The position numbers and the translations under genes are program-made. 24,412 nt of DNA from positions 1-24,412 of IMG/VR virus record IMGVR_UViG_3300010370_000234; one strand, given 5' to 3'. The stretch is from a virus. Each line of letters begins with the position of its first letter. The stretch's first letter is position 1. Of this stretch, positions 1 to 9,300 are shown one piece after another. Below the pieces are notes generated by a model. That model saw nothing but the letters and a program-made list of their open reading frames with translations. It was not told the origin of the DNA and made no database searches.

Positions 1-1
1 T

Positions 2-583
2 CCGTTATTTAAATTTGCACTAGGAACAGATGGTTGGAGTTCTAGATTTAGTCAAAGACCAGAATTTAGAACAAATTCTGTTGATTCTGGTGTTTTTGGA
101 CGATGTAGTGGAAGTCCATATGCTCCTGTTAGATCTTATAGAACTGTTAAAAAAATAAGAGCTGGAAGAGACTATTGTTTAATGTTATCAAATGAAGGAA
201 AAGTTATAACACCATTATGCCACAATTCAATTTCAGAACCGGGATTACCAAGACATTTTACAACGATAGGTTTAGCTGAATTTAATATCAATGTTCCTCC
301 TGTAAGATTTACAGAAAAACCATTAGCAGATATACAAATAGGACATTTTCATGTTATAGCTTTAACCACGGATAATAGAATATTAACATGGGGTGTTTCT
401 CCGGATGTAAGTTTCAGTAGACAATATTATCAAACAGTTATACCACCAGATCTAGAAAATGCTTCAAATGTAGTACAAATTGCTGCAGGAAAATACCACA
501 GCTCTGCTATATTAGCATCTAAAACTGATACTACATATTCTACGAGGATACGTTCTTTTGGTGAACCAGAAAGTAGTAATTAA
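2..583 (+). CDS. RCC1-repeat protein, C-terminal fragment (5' end outside window)
   Basis: The reading frame is open from base 2, so this is the last 193 codons of a longer gene; the internal ATG at 182 is not its start. At least three RCC1-like repeats can be read: KKIRAGRDYCLML (about 151-190), IQIGHFHVIAL followed by LTWG (about 335-405), and VVQIAAGKYHSSAIL (about 472-516) followed by a degenerate SFG. Such repeats form blades of a beta-propeller, used in many proteins for binding other macromolecules. The stop codon overlaps the next start (TAATG), so the gene is probably translationally coupled to its neighbour, which also contains RCC1 repeats. It is inferred to be part of the same virion-surface or adhesion cassette. 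Enzymatic activity is not suggested. The RCC1-like call is fairly secure; the role is not. Confidence 0.75.
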   Translation, partial: PLFKFALGTDGWSSRFSQRPEFRTNSVDSGVFGRCSGSPYAPVRSYRTVKKIRAGRDYCLMLSNEGKVITPLCHNSISEPGLPRHFTTIGLAEFNINVPPVRFTEKPLADIQIGHFHVIALTTDNRILTWGVSPDVSFSRQYYQTVIPPDLENASNVVQIAAGKYHSSAILASKTDTTYSTRIRSFGEPESSN

Positions 584-3500
584 TGCCATTAATAGGATCT
601 AGTTCTGTATCAGGAATGGGAAAAGGTCCAACCGGAGATACCGGAAATAGTGGTCCCATAGGTCCTATAGGAAATTCTGGTATAACTAAAGGAGAAACTG
701 GGGCGACTGGCATATTTATTTCTAGAGTAGTTTCTGATAGAGAAAACGATACTATTGTTTTTTATACATCAGATGGTAGTGCATATTCTCTCAATGGATT
801 TAGAGGACCATCCTCTTTAGTTTATGGTGTTAGTGGCATTTCTGCATCAATAAATTCTTCGTATTATTCTCCATTTATTGGTGTAAGTTCTGGTTTGACT
901 TTGAATTTTATAGGTATTTCTGCTGGCAATAATGTATCTGTAACTTCAAATTCTGAAAAAGTTTTTGTAAATATAAATTCTTCTTCTGGAAGTTACGGAC
1001 TTGTTCCAAAATTAGATCATGTTGTTTTTACCGACAATCCTTATCTAAAGGGAACAAATATATTTGTAGACGAAAATGATATTTTAAATTTTGGTTTAAC
1101 TGGAATACCAACAGGCATAACTTATAATACTTTATTTTCTACAATAAACGAAGATATAAATTATATAAATTCAGTAGTTCCTTCCAGTAATGGTGGAATA
1201 ATTTTAGATTTGAAGAAAAGCAGTAATCATTGGTTGGAAACACCCATGGGAATAACCGCATTCTCAGGAATTTCTTTGTCTGGAATACGACAAGAATATA
1301 CTTTATTTTTTAATGGTTCTAATGTTTGGAATCTACCAAATAATTTATATTTTGAAAACGATCAAGGCGGAATAAAAAATTATGCATTTTTAGATGGTGT
1401 TAATATTCTGCATATATGGTCTGAAAATGGGGGAGTTACTTTTAATGGTAATTTTATAGAAAGAGGATTGGGTGCTTCTGGTCCTTTTTATTTTACAAAT
1501 ATTGGTTCTTGTTGTTACAAAAAATATGGATACAGATATTGCACAGATGGAGTAGATCAGAGAACATGCGATTCTTTGGGTGGTATATTTGAGGCATTTA
1601 CTAATTGTTCTTCTAGAACATCTATAGATGAGTGTGGTGTTAGAGCTGGTCATAATATAAGAGGAGAAACGGGAGCATGTTGCTGTGGTGTTACTGGTTG
1701 TTTCGATAACAGTCCTGGAGGAATAGATCCATCTGTTGCTATTATATCAAGAAATTTGTGTGAGAACATTATTGGAGGAAAGTTTTATCCAAAGAAAGAG
1801 TGTAGTGTTGGAGACAAATGGCCAGCATACGGTATTAGGCCAATAGATGGAAATACTGCAGCAAATATTTTTTGTCATAAGCCGTGTATAGATCCTGTTG
1901 CTTGTTATAGGGTAGTAAATGGTGTGGGGATTTGTTCTCAAGAAACTGTTGCATATTGTGATGAAATAGGTGGTGATTCTTTTATAAACAAATTGTGTGG
2001 AGAAATAGATCAGATTGGTGGTGGTGCAGAACTTACAAGAGAAGGTTGGTGCTATAAATTCGGTGTTTGTAGTGATTTGCCTAATGTAAAAAAATACGAA
2101 TGTACTCCCTGTGGTCACTGGAATCAGACATTTTGTGACACTCAGCCGGTCATACCTGTTTCAAAAACTGTTATAACCACACCAAATCCTTTAATAAAAA
2201 TAGTTCACTCAGTTTCTTCTGTAGACGACGAAAACGTAACAACTACGTATTCTGATAGGGATCCTACTTTAAACTCTTTATCATTTCAAGTAGTTCAAGA
2301 AACTGTACAGAAGCATACTCTTTATGGTATAGTAAAAATATTAGATACTTCTATAGCAGGACAAACTGTATTTAATATATGGGATTTAAATCCAAGAAAT
2401 AATACTTGTTTTAATGTGAATGTTTTTGATGAAGATGGTTTAACATTAACAGAAAATTCTTTTATAGAAAGAGATAGAAGATACTTTTTACAAATTAAGG
2501 GCGTTCCATCTAAATGTGTTGATACTGATTTTAAAGCAGAAATTTATCTTGCTTTAAATAGTTGTGTTGGAGGATTTACTCTCACAACAAAATCCGATAC
2601 AGTTCCTATAATTTATACCAGAAGCCCCTGTACATGTATAGCAATAGATTCTTCACAAACTGTAGGAGATGTATTAAATAAAGCACCAATAACAATACCT
2701 TATGTCGCTGAACGTTTTTGTCTAGACTGTACTAAACGCTATTCTGGATTTACTGGCGATAAAGCACACATTTCTCACATACCATACCCTTTAAAAAAGC
2801 AATCTGGAATAATTACATTTTGTCCACCAACAGAAAATTTTGAAGATAATCCAATATCAATATGCACAAATTCTGAAGGATTTTGTGTTAGCTACGGCAT
2901 AATTGAAGATATCAATGGTTGTACTTATTCTAGTTTATTTGATTCTAACGGTGATGGAAAAATATTCAACGAAACAAATACAGCTCCAAATAATTGTTAT
3001 CATGCAGAATACAATGTTCCCGGAGAAGGAACCACTTATTATTATACTGGCTTAAGTAATCAAAATATTAGAACTTGTGAAACCAGATGTAAAGTAAGGA
3101 CACATTACGGGAGCACTTCTGATGAATTGTATTCTTTGGGGGATTGTTCTTCAAGAGACTGTAATTCATTATATGATACTGATTGTTGTGGTGCATTTAC
3201 TACAACAAGATTGAATACTTTAGCAAACTGTAAAACTTGCGCTGGAAATAACGAATCAATAACCGGTCCTTGTTCTTTTGTATACGCAAATCCGTATTTT
3301 AATAGAGTACATTTAGACACTAATGCGTTATATGATATAGGACAAAAATATAATATTAATATAAATGAACTAGAAAAAAACGTAATAAATGTTATAGAAA
3401 GAAAAAATTTATTATTTAATCCTAATTTTATCGGTGTAGGAAGTGATGGAGGTCCCTATGGAATAACTACATCCGATTCTGGAGTTGGTGGAGCTACGAT

Positions 3501-6312
3501 AGAAAGAAGAATTAATTTTTATGGTGGAGGAGGAGTTACACTAAATCCCGATCCCGATGATAGGGCAAAAACTTCTTGTATAACTTGTTCTGGTTTTTTT
3601 GATAAAACCGATAAAATAAGAGTACCAAAATTAAATCCAGATGGAGCATATGATGTTTATGGTTTGGTTTTAGAAAAAGAAAATATATGTTTGGTTGAAG
3701 AGAAGAAAACAAATCCCCAAAAATTTAATGAAACAAATATAGATAGAAAATATTATATCTTAATTAAAAAAATAGACAATTCTTGTTATCTAATATACGA
3801 TATAGCAAATCAAACAATAATAAACAGTCCAATTAAAGATTTACAATTAAAGTTTTTTAATTATAATAGCTTATGTTCTCTTAATTGTGAAGACTATACA
3901 GCATCTATAAAAGAAGTAAAGTGGTTAGGCACTGTCGGTTCTTCTTATAGAACTCCTATTATAACCGATAGATGTCAAGATTCTGTTATATTAAATTATA
4001 CTTTAAATAAAGACATAGAAGAAAAATTATATACGTCTGATAAAATTAATGATTATAAAATTTCTGATCTCGTAACATTTAGTGGTTTAAATTACAGTTC
4101 TTCTGAAGAAGTTAATAAAAATAAAGAACTAGCATCTCTTCTCTTAAGTATATTTAATGGAACTTTAAATCAACATAAGTTAAAACAATGTTCTCTGTGT
4201 TCTGGTGATGATTGTTATTCTGATATAATTCAAAATTTATCAGAATTTATTGGTGTTGATTGTAATGTAGATGGTATAAGTGGATCTGTTGGTAATGCTG
4301 AATTTTATTCTGCTTCTTTTTCGTTTATAAAAGACCCAATAAAAGTTCCTTTTAATCCTTCATTAAGATATAAAGAAGTATCTGCAGGATTTCATTGTAC
4401 CATAGGTATAACAGCAGGAGGTCCAGGAATAAGTGGTGGATTTACTGGTTGGGGCAGAAATCATTTAAATATGTTAGACGGATTTGCTTCTGCTGGTAGC
4501 ACTTACACTAAGGTTTCTGCTGGTGCTAATTGTGTTTGTGCTATACGAGGGGTTACGTACACAAGTGCAGTATTGGTGTGTAAAGGCGACAGTAAATACA
4601 GCAATACCATATATCCACAAGCTCCAATAACGGGAGTTAAGGATGTTTCTGTTGGTTATGCCCACACTGTTTGGATTGATTCTACTGGCGGATTAAGTTT
4701 TACAAATTCTATACCATATTCTCCGTATTGGGATGGTTCTAGAAAAATTGTTACAAGTTTACCTAAAGTAAAATCAATTTCTTCTGGTAAATTTCATTCT
4801 TGTGCTATATTAGACAATAATGGAATAACTTGTTGGGGAGATAATTTTTTTAACCAATGTAGTGTTCCGTCAGGATTAACCGCTTCAGCCATTTCTTGTG
4901 GTGGGCATCATACCCTTGCATTATTGGGAGACGGAACGCTTCGTGTTTGGGGAATAACAGCTTTTGGTTTAAATACCGTACCAACAGACAAATATAATAA
5001 AATTACAGCAGGATATCTTCACAACTGTGGAATAAAAACCGATGGTACTGTCCGATGTTGGGGATATACTTACGACGGACAATGTAATTCTCCAACCGGC
5101 CAATATGTTAGTATTTCTGCAGGTAGAGAACACACGGTAGCACTAGATTCTTCTGGGGGCATTACTTGCTGGGGAGTTATAGGAGACGACGGAATATGTG
5201 CTTCGTTTGAAGACAAAACTTTAATAGTTAATGATAATCCTAAACTAAGATGGTTAAAAGAAGGCACAGATTATGCAGACTTATCGCCATCAATTATTTT
5301 TAAGAATCTTAGTTTGCCCACATTATATTATGATACTAAAGTTTCCGGTTCTGGATTAACCGGATTTGTTGATTTTGATGCTAAGTTTTATTCTAGCGTA
5401 TTTGTTGGTGGTTTATATTTGGTTAATCAGCAGATAAAAAAACAAAAGAAACTGTTATTTCCTCCTTCAAGTGATATATCCTTTTATTATTTAAGTTATG
5501 CAATATATAAACAAAAACCTTCAGGATCTCCTAATATAGATTCTTATTCTCTTTCTTTTTACGATGTAATATACGATTATAATGGATTTTCTGGTCTTAG
5601 AACTGATGAAAATAAAGGAATTATTTTAAAGAAAAGAATACCAAGATTAGATGTGTCTTCGTTTAGAAATGAATTAAGTTTATCTAATGTAAAAACATAT
5701 TTAAATATAGTAACAGATAATCCACCAGAAGGATTCACATCATACTATCAACCTATAATTACTTTTAATTTAAAACAAACACAAGCAAGAATACCCGTTA
5801 AGGTTGGTGTGTTTGAAGTTGTGGGAGAAAATATTGTAGACGTAACACAGCAATATTATATGTTTGATGGTGGAAGTGATGAACTATTAACGCTAGACCT
5901 ACAAGGACTTGATGAATTTGACACTAATAAATATATTATAAGAGGAAAAAGGTTATACGATACAACACATCCATCTTTAAATTTTAGAAATAAATATTTA
6001 CTTGTTTACAGTCAGGGCAGTTTAAGTTCTTATTCGTATTACAATAATATCAATTTTTATCCGGGATTAACTTTTGGTTTTGAAGAGTTTAAAACATTAT
6101 TTTTAGATCGTATAGGTAATAGTAACAGTGTTAAAACCAGTAATTTTGACATAAAACCAATACCCCTACAAGAAACAGGACAAGAATTTGCTGGATATAT
6201 ATTAATGACTAAAGATACTACCAGTGCTCAACGAAAAGATGTAAATGGGGTATGTTTAGAAATAGATTGTAGTAAAATGCCTGAATTTTGTTCCGGTTAT
6301 CGTTCGTGTTAA
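583..6312 (+). CDS. Giant cysteine-rich virion protein with collagen-like segment and RCC1 propeller (paralogue A)
   Basis: This 1909-residue protein has no assigned family as a whole. Order of parts: an N-terminal GSSSVSG motif; collagen-like Gly-X-Y triplets at residues 15-33 and 37-43, separated by ITK; a probably beta-rich region to about 305, ending near ILHIWSENGG; four cysteine repeats of the GxCC type at 308-518; long Cys-containing domains with an EF-hand-like loop DSNGDGKI at 787-794; about seven RCC1 repeats at 1264-1540; and a C-terminal domain ending in VNGVCLEIDC. It is clearly paralogous to the next gene, for example QEYTLFF, SHIPYPLK and PGEGTTY in both. It occupies the place of gene 12/wac in T4, so a fibre, whisker or adhesin role on the virion is inferred. 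The start overlaps the upstream stop; no strong ribosome site is visible. CDS certain, role tentative. Confidence 0.9.
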   Translation: MPLIGSSSVSGMGKGPTGDTGNSGPIGPIGNSGITKGETGATGIFISRVVSDRENDTIVFYTSDGSAYSLNGFRGPSSLVYGVSGISASINSSYYSPFIGVSSGLTLNFIGISAGNNVSVTSNSEKVFVNINSSSGSYGLVPKLDHVVFTDNPYLKGTNIFVDENDILNFGLTGIPTGITYNTLFSTINEDINYINSVVPSSNGGIILDLKKSSNHWLETPMGITAFSGISLSGIRQEYTLFFNGSNVWNLPNNLYFENDQGGIKNYAFLDGVNILHIWSENGGVTFNGNFIERGLGASGPFYFTNIGSCCYKKYGYRYCTDGVDQRTCDSLGGIFEAFTNCSSRTSIDECGVRAGHNIRGETGACCCGVTGCFDNSPGGIDPSVAIISRNLCENIIGGKFYPKKECSVGDKWPAYGIRPIDGNTAANIFCHKPCIDPVACYRVVNGVGICSQETVAYCDEIGGDSFINKLCGEIDQIGGGAELTREGWCYKFGVCSDLPNVKKYECTPCGHWNQTFCDTQPVIPVSKTVITTPNPLIKIVHSVSSVDDENVTTTYSDRDPTLNSLSFQVVQETVQKHTLYGIVKILDTSIAGQTVFNIWDLNPRNNTCFNVNVFDEDGLTLTENSFIERDRRYFLQIKGVPSKCVDTDFKAEIYLALNSCVGGFTLTTKSDTVPIIYTRSPCTCIAIDSSQTVGDVLNKAPITIPYVAERFCLDCTKRYSGFTGDKAHISHIPYPLKKQSGIITFCPPTENFEDNPISICTNSEGFCVSYGIIEDINGCTYSSLFDSNGDGKIFNETNTAPNNCYHAEYNVPGEGTTYYYTGLSNQNIRTCETRCKVRTHYGSTSDELYSLGDCSSRDCNSLYDTDCCGAFTTTRLNTLANCKTCAGNNESITGPCSFVYANPYFNRVHLDTNALYDIGQKYNININELEKNVINVIERKNLLFNPNFIGVGSDGGPYGITTSDSGVGGATIERRINFYGGGGVTLNPDPDDRAKTSCITCSGFFDKTDKIRVPKLNPDGAYDVYGLVLEKENICLVEEKKTNPQKFNETNIDRKYYILIKKIDNSCYLIYDIANQTIINSPIKDLQLKFFNYNSLCSLNCEDYTASIKEVKWLGTVGSSYRTPIITDRCQDSVILNYTLNKDIEEKLYTSDKINDYKISDLVTFSGLNYSSSEEVNKNKELASLLLSIFNGTLNQHKLKQCSLCSGDDCYSDIIQNLSEFIGVDCNVDGISGSVGNAEFYSASFSFIKDPIKVPFNPSLRYKEVSAGFHCTIGITAGGPGISGGFTGWGRNHLNMLDGFASAGSTYTKVSAGANCVCAIRGVTYTSAVLVCKGDSKYSNTIYPQAPITGVKDVSVGYAHTVWIDSTGGLSFTNSIPYSPYWDGSRKIVTSLPKVKSISSGKFHSCAILDNNGITCWGDNFFNQCSVPSGLTASAISCGGHHTLALLGDGTLRVWGITAFGLNTVPTDKYNKITAGYLHNCGIKTDGTVRCWGYTYDGQCNSPTGQYVSISAGREHTVALDSSGGITCWGVIGDDGICASFEDKTLIVNDNPKLRWLKEGTDYADLSPSIIFKNLSLPTLYYDTKVSGSGLTGFVDFDAKFYSSVFVGGLYLVNQQIKKQKKLLFPPSSDISFYYLSYAIYKQKPSGSPNIDSYSLSFYDVIYDYNGFSGLRTDENKGIILKKRIPRLDVSSFRNELSLSNVKTYLNIVTDNPPEGFTSYYQPIITFNLKQTQARIPVKVGVFEVVGENIVDVTQQYYMFDGGSDELLTLDLQGLDEFDTNKYIIRGKRLYDTTHPSLNFRNKYLLVYSQGSLSSYSYYNNINFYPGLTFGFEEFKTLFLDRIGNSNSVKTSNFDIKPIPLQETGQEFAGYILMTKDTTSAQRKDVNGVCLEIDCSKMPEFCSGYRSC
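625..711 (+). repeat. Collagen-like Gly-X-Y segment of paralogue A
   Basis: Residues 15-43 of the 1909-residue protein carry glycine at every third position (15, 18, 21, 24, 27, 30, 33), then one four-residue step (G-ITK-G), then glycine at 37, 40 and 43. Such segments in phage tail proteins form short trimeric triple helices that link an N-terminal anchor to a distal domain. The same layout, including the interruption, recurs in the next gene. Confidence 0.8.
1504..2136 (+). repeat. Four GxCC cysteine repeats in paralogue A
   Basis: Residues about 308-518 hold four units that start with IGSCC, TGACCC, PVACY and GWCYK. Each has roughly the pattern G-x-C-C, Cys after 5-12 residues, a second Cys preceded by T or S, GG or G plus an aromatic, and a closing Cys. 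They look like small disulfide-linked (or metal-binding) modules. I recall similar GACC units in proteins of Planctomycetes and some environmental phages, but could not search. Confidence 0.7.
4372..5202 (+). repeat. Seven RCC1-type repeats (probable beta-propeller) in paralogue A
   Basis: Residues 1264-1540 contain seven consecutive units averaging about 40 residues, opened by KEVSAGFHC, TKVSAGANC, KDVSVGYAH, KSISSGKFHS, SAISCGGHHT, NKITAGYLHN and VSISAGREHT. The last four carry the classical closing WG (CWGD, VWGI, CWGY, CWGV) and the first ends in GWGR. Seven units is the number of blades in a closed RCC1 propeller. In the paralogous neighbouring protein the flanking sequences continue without these repeats. 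Confidence 0.85.
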
Positions 6313-6347
6313 CAGATAATTTATACATATTTTAGAAATATACAATT

Positions 6348-9300
6348 ATGCCCATATTAGGATCTAGTACAATTAAGGGATTTGGAGCGACCGGTCCTAC
6401 CGGAGATCCCGGAATTTTGGGCCCACGAGGGACCACTGGAAACGCTGGTACCACCAAAGGAGCAACAGGCAATACTGGAGAATATATTGCCAATGTTACC
6501 AGCAATAGAAGTTCAAATCAAATAATATTTACTACCTCAGAAGGCAGACAAACAATACTAAACGGGTTTTCTGGTCCTACCGGATTTGTTTATAATGTTA
6601 GTGGAATTTCTTCTGCTTTTGGTTCTACTTTTGTAAGTGGAATATCTAGAGGATACGGTTATACTTTTAGTTTTTACGGTATTAGTGCAGGAACAGGTAT
6701 CTCTGTATCGTCAGATGCAAGTAAAATAACAGTAACGTATACTCCTGGAAGAGATCCGTATACTAAAAATCCAGTACAAGATTATGTTCCGTATATACAG
6801 ATGGTTTCTGTTGCGGGGGGAAGTACGGGCATAAATTCTACCAGAATATACGCTGATACTAATAACCATTTACAATTTGGTTTAACAGGATTGCCTGTAG
6901 GAACTACTTTTAATTACTTATACACAAATCTAAATGAAGAAATTTTTACAGTAACCACTCCAGCTGTTAAAAGCCAAGGAGGAATAACACTAGATTTAAC
7001 TAGAGGATTTTCTAATTATTGGATACCCAACGATTACGGCATAACTGCATTTGTTGGAAATACTGCATCTGGAGTGCGGCAAGAATACACTTTATTTTTT
7101 GCTGGAAGAGATATATGGAATTTACCAAAAAATCTATATCTACAAAATACTGGTTCTGGAGTAAGTTATGGTGGGTTTGTTAAAGGATTAAACATTCTTC
7201 ATATATGGTCTGATAACGCTGGTGCAACCTTTAATGGTATATTTTTAGAAAGAGGAATAGGAGAACCAGATCCGTATGCATTCTATAATCTAGGATCTTG
7301 TTGTCTTAGTGGTACTTGTGAAGATAATGTTACCGAAGAATACTGTCTTGGCAGATCCGGCACATTTAGATCTTTAACTACCTGTGAGTCTAGAATAAAA
7401 TCCGGACAGTCTGTTTGTGGTGTTATAGTTGGAGGAGCAACCGGTGCTTGTTGTTGCGGTATTACCGGCTGTATTGATGCCACTAATATACCTTTGTTAG
7501 GTACTTTCCCGGATAGAGCTTTCTGTGACAGTATAAACGGAAAATTTTATCAAGGAAAAACATGTGGGTTCCTTGATAAATGGGGCCAGGGCTATACTTA
7601 TAATAGAGGAAACACTTCAGCAGATTATAATATCTGCCACACATGTGGTGCTCCAATGGTTGCTTGTTGTAGACAAATAGCTGGTGGTTGGACTTGTACA
7701 CAAGAAACTGTTTACTATTGTGAGAGTATTGGCGGTACCGCTCATTACAATACTGACTGTTCTACAATAGACTGTTCTGTTATTAGTTCAGGTGGTAATT
7801 GTAGACAGAATGGAGCATGTAACGTTGTACCAAATTCTGATTGTGTTTGTGGAGTATGGTATGGAACAAACCCCTGTCAATCGTCCGGAAATACTGGTAT
7901 ATTTAATATCTTAACAAATGCACCACACGTTAATATTATTCATTCTTTAACCGTTGCTCAGTATTCTGTTCGTCATTCTTTGGATATAACACAACCAAAC
8001 AAATTAGACTTTTATGTTAATTATCCTTCTGGTTATACTCAAGACTATAAATTAGATGGTTATATAGAAATAGAAGACACAGGAGTTACTTATAGTATAT
8101 GGAACAATACATCTTGTATAAGATTAGATATAAAAGATTTTACAAATAATTTTATAAATCAAAACGATATATTAACCAATAATACAGCTGTTACAGTAGA
8201 AGTATCTGTAGATTTAGCAGAAGCTCCGTGCAGCACAGATCAAAACTTTAAAGGTAAATTATTTTTAAATCTTATTTCTTGTCCAGACGGACCTCTACTT
8301 TCTACCCAAAAAAGTGTAGACATTATCTACACAAACAGCCCGTGTACTTGTTTAGGGTACTCTAACGGTGATATTGTAAACAAAGCTCCAATAGTAGTTC
8401 CATTTACTGCTGAACGGTATTGTACACACTGTACATTCCCAGAAGTTAATCTAGGAAATATAATTTCTCATATTCCTTATCCCTTAAAAAGACAAACAGG
8501 TCTGTTAACTTTCTGTCCTCCTACAGGAATTTCTGGTTCTCAGTGTGGTATAATATCGTCTTTCTGTGTGTATTACGATCCTATTCAAGAACTTAGTGGT
8601 TGCACATATTCTAGCAGATTTGATGGTAATGGCGATTATTTGGTTGCTTTTGGTATTAATGATCCTAATGGAGCATATGGGCCAAATCGAAACGGTGATA
8701 GAGGAGACAGTATATTCGAAGGAAACACTTTACCGGATGGTTGTTTTCACGTAGAATACAATGCTCCCGGAGAAGGAACCACGTATTTTCATAAATACGA
8801 TCCTCAAGAAGCGTTTTATCCGGATGAATTTGCTTTAGTAAACGATTGGTATAGTGCTGGTAACACTGACAGATATACGGATTCTGATGGAAACGATATT
8901 CCTCTGGATTATGCTGATTGGCTGTCCGGAAACTATAAATTACACCACACCAGACTATATACCGACGATAGATGTAAACGTTGTTTATACGTAAACTCTA
9001 AACCTTCGATATTAGACTGTGATGCAAGAGCACCATTTGATTATGCATATTGCGTTGATGAACAAGATGTAAGAGCGCAAGTAAAAACAAATATGTATCC
9101 CGGACAAAACGGGAACTGGTTAACAGCATTTAATGCGGCTGGTGGTATTTTACGACTATTAGGAAATCCATACTATAATACAGTAAAATTTGATGATGAT
9201 GCTTTAACGTACGTAGCAAAAACGTATAATCTAGATCCATTTTTCTTACAACAAAGAATTAACAGAGAACTAAGAAAATACGGAAAATTATTTGATCCAT

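Noticed and set aside
182-583. Separate 133-residue gene starting at the ATG at 182
   Set aside because: The frame is open to the left edge and encodes in-register repeats upstream, so this ATG is internal to a longer gene.
6327-6341. Small hairpin ATATTT-TAG-AAATAT in the gap between the two giants
   Set aside because: Six A/T pairs give little stability, and no U-run follows; not supported as a terminator.
8789-8796. CATAAATA as a late promoter inside paralogue B
   Set aside because: It is within coding sequence with no gene start nearby, and shows that this degenerate form can arise by chance.
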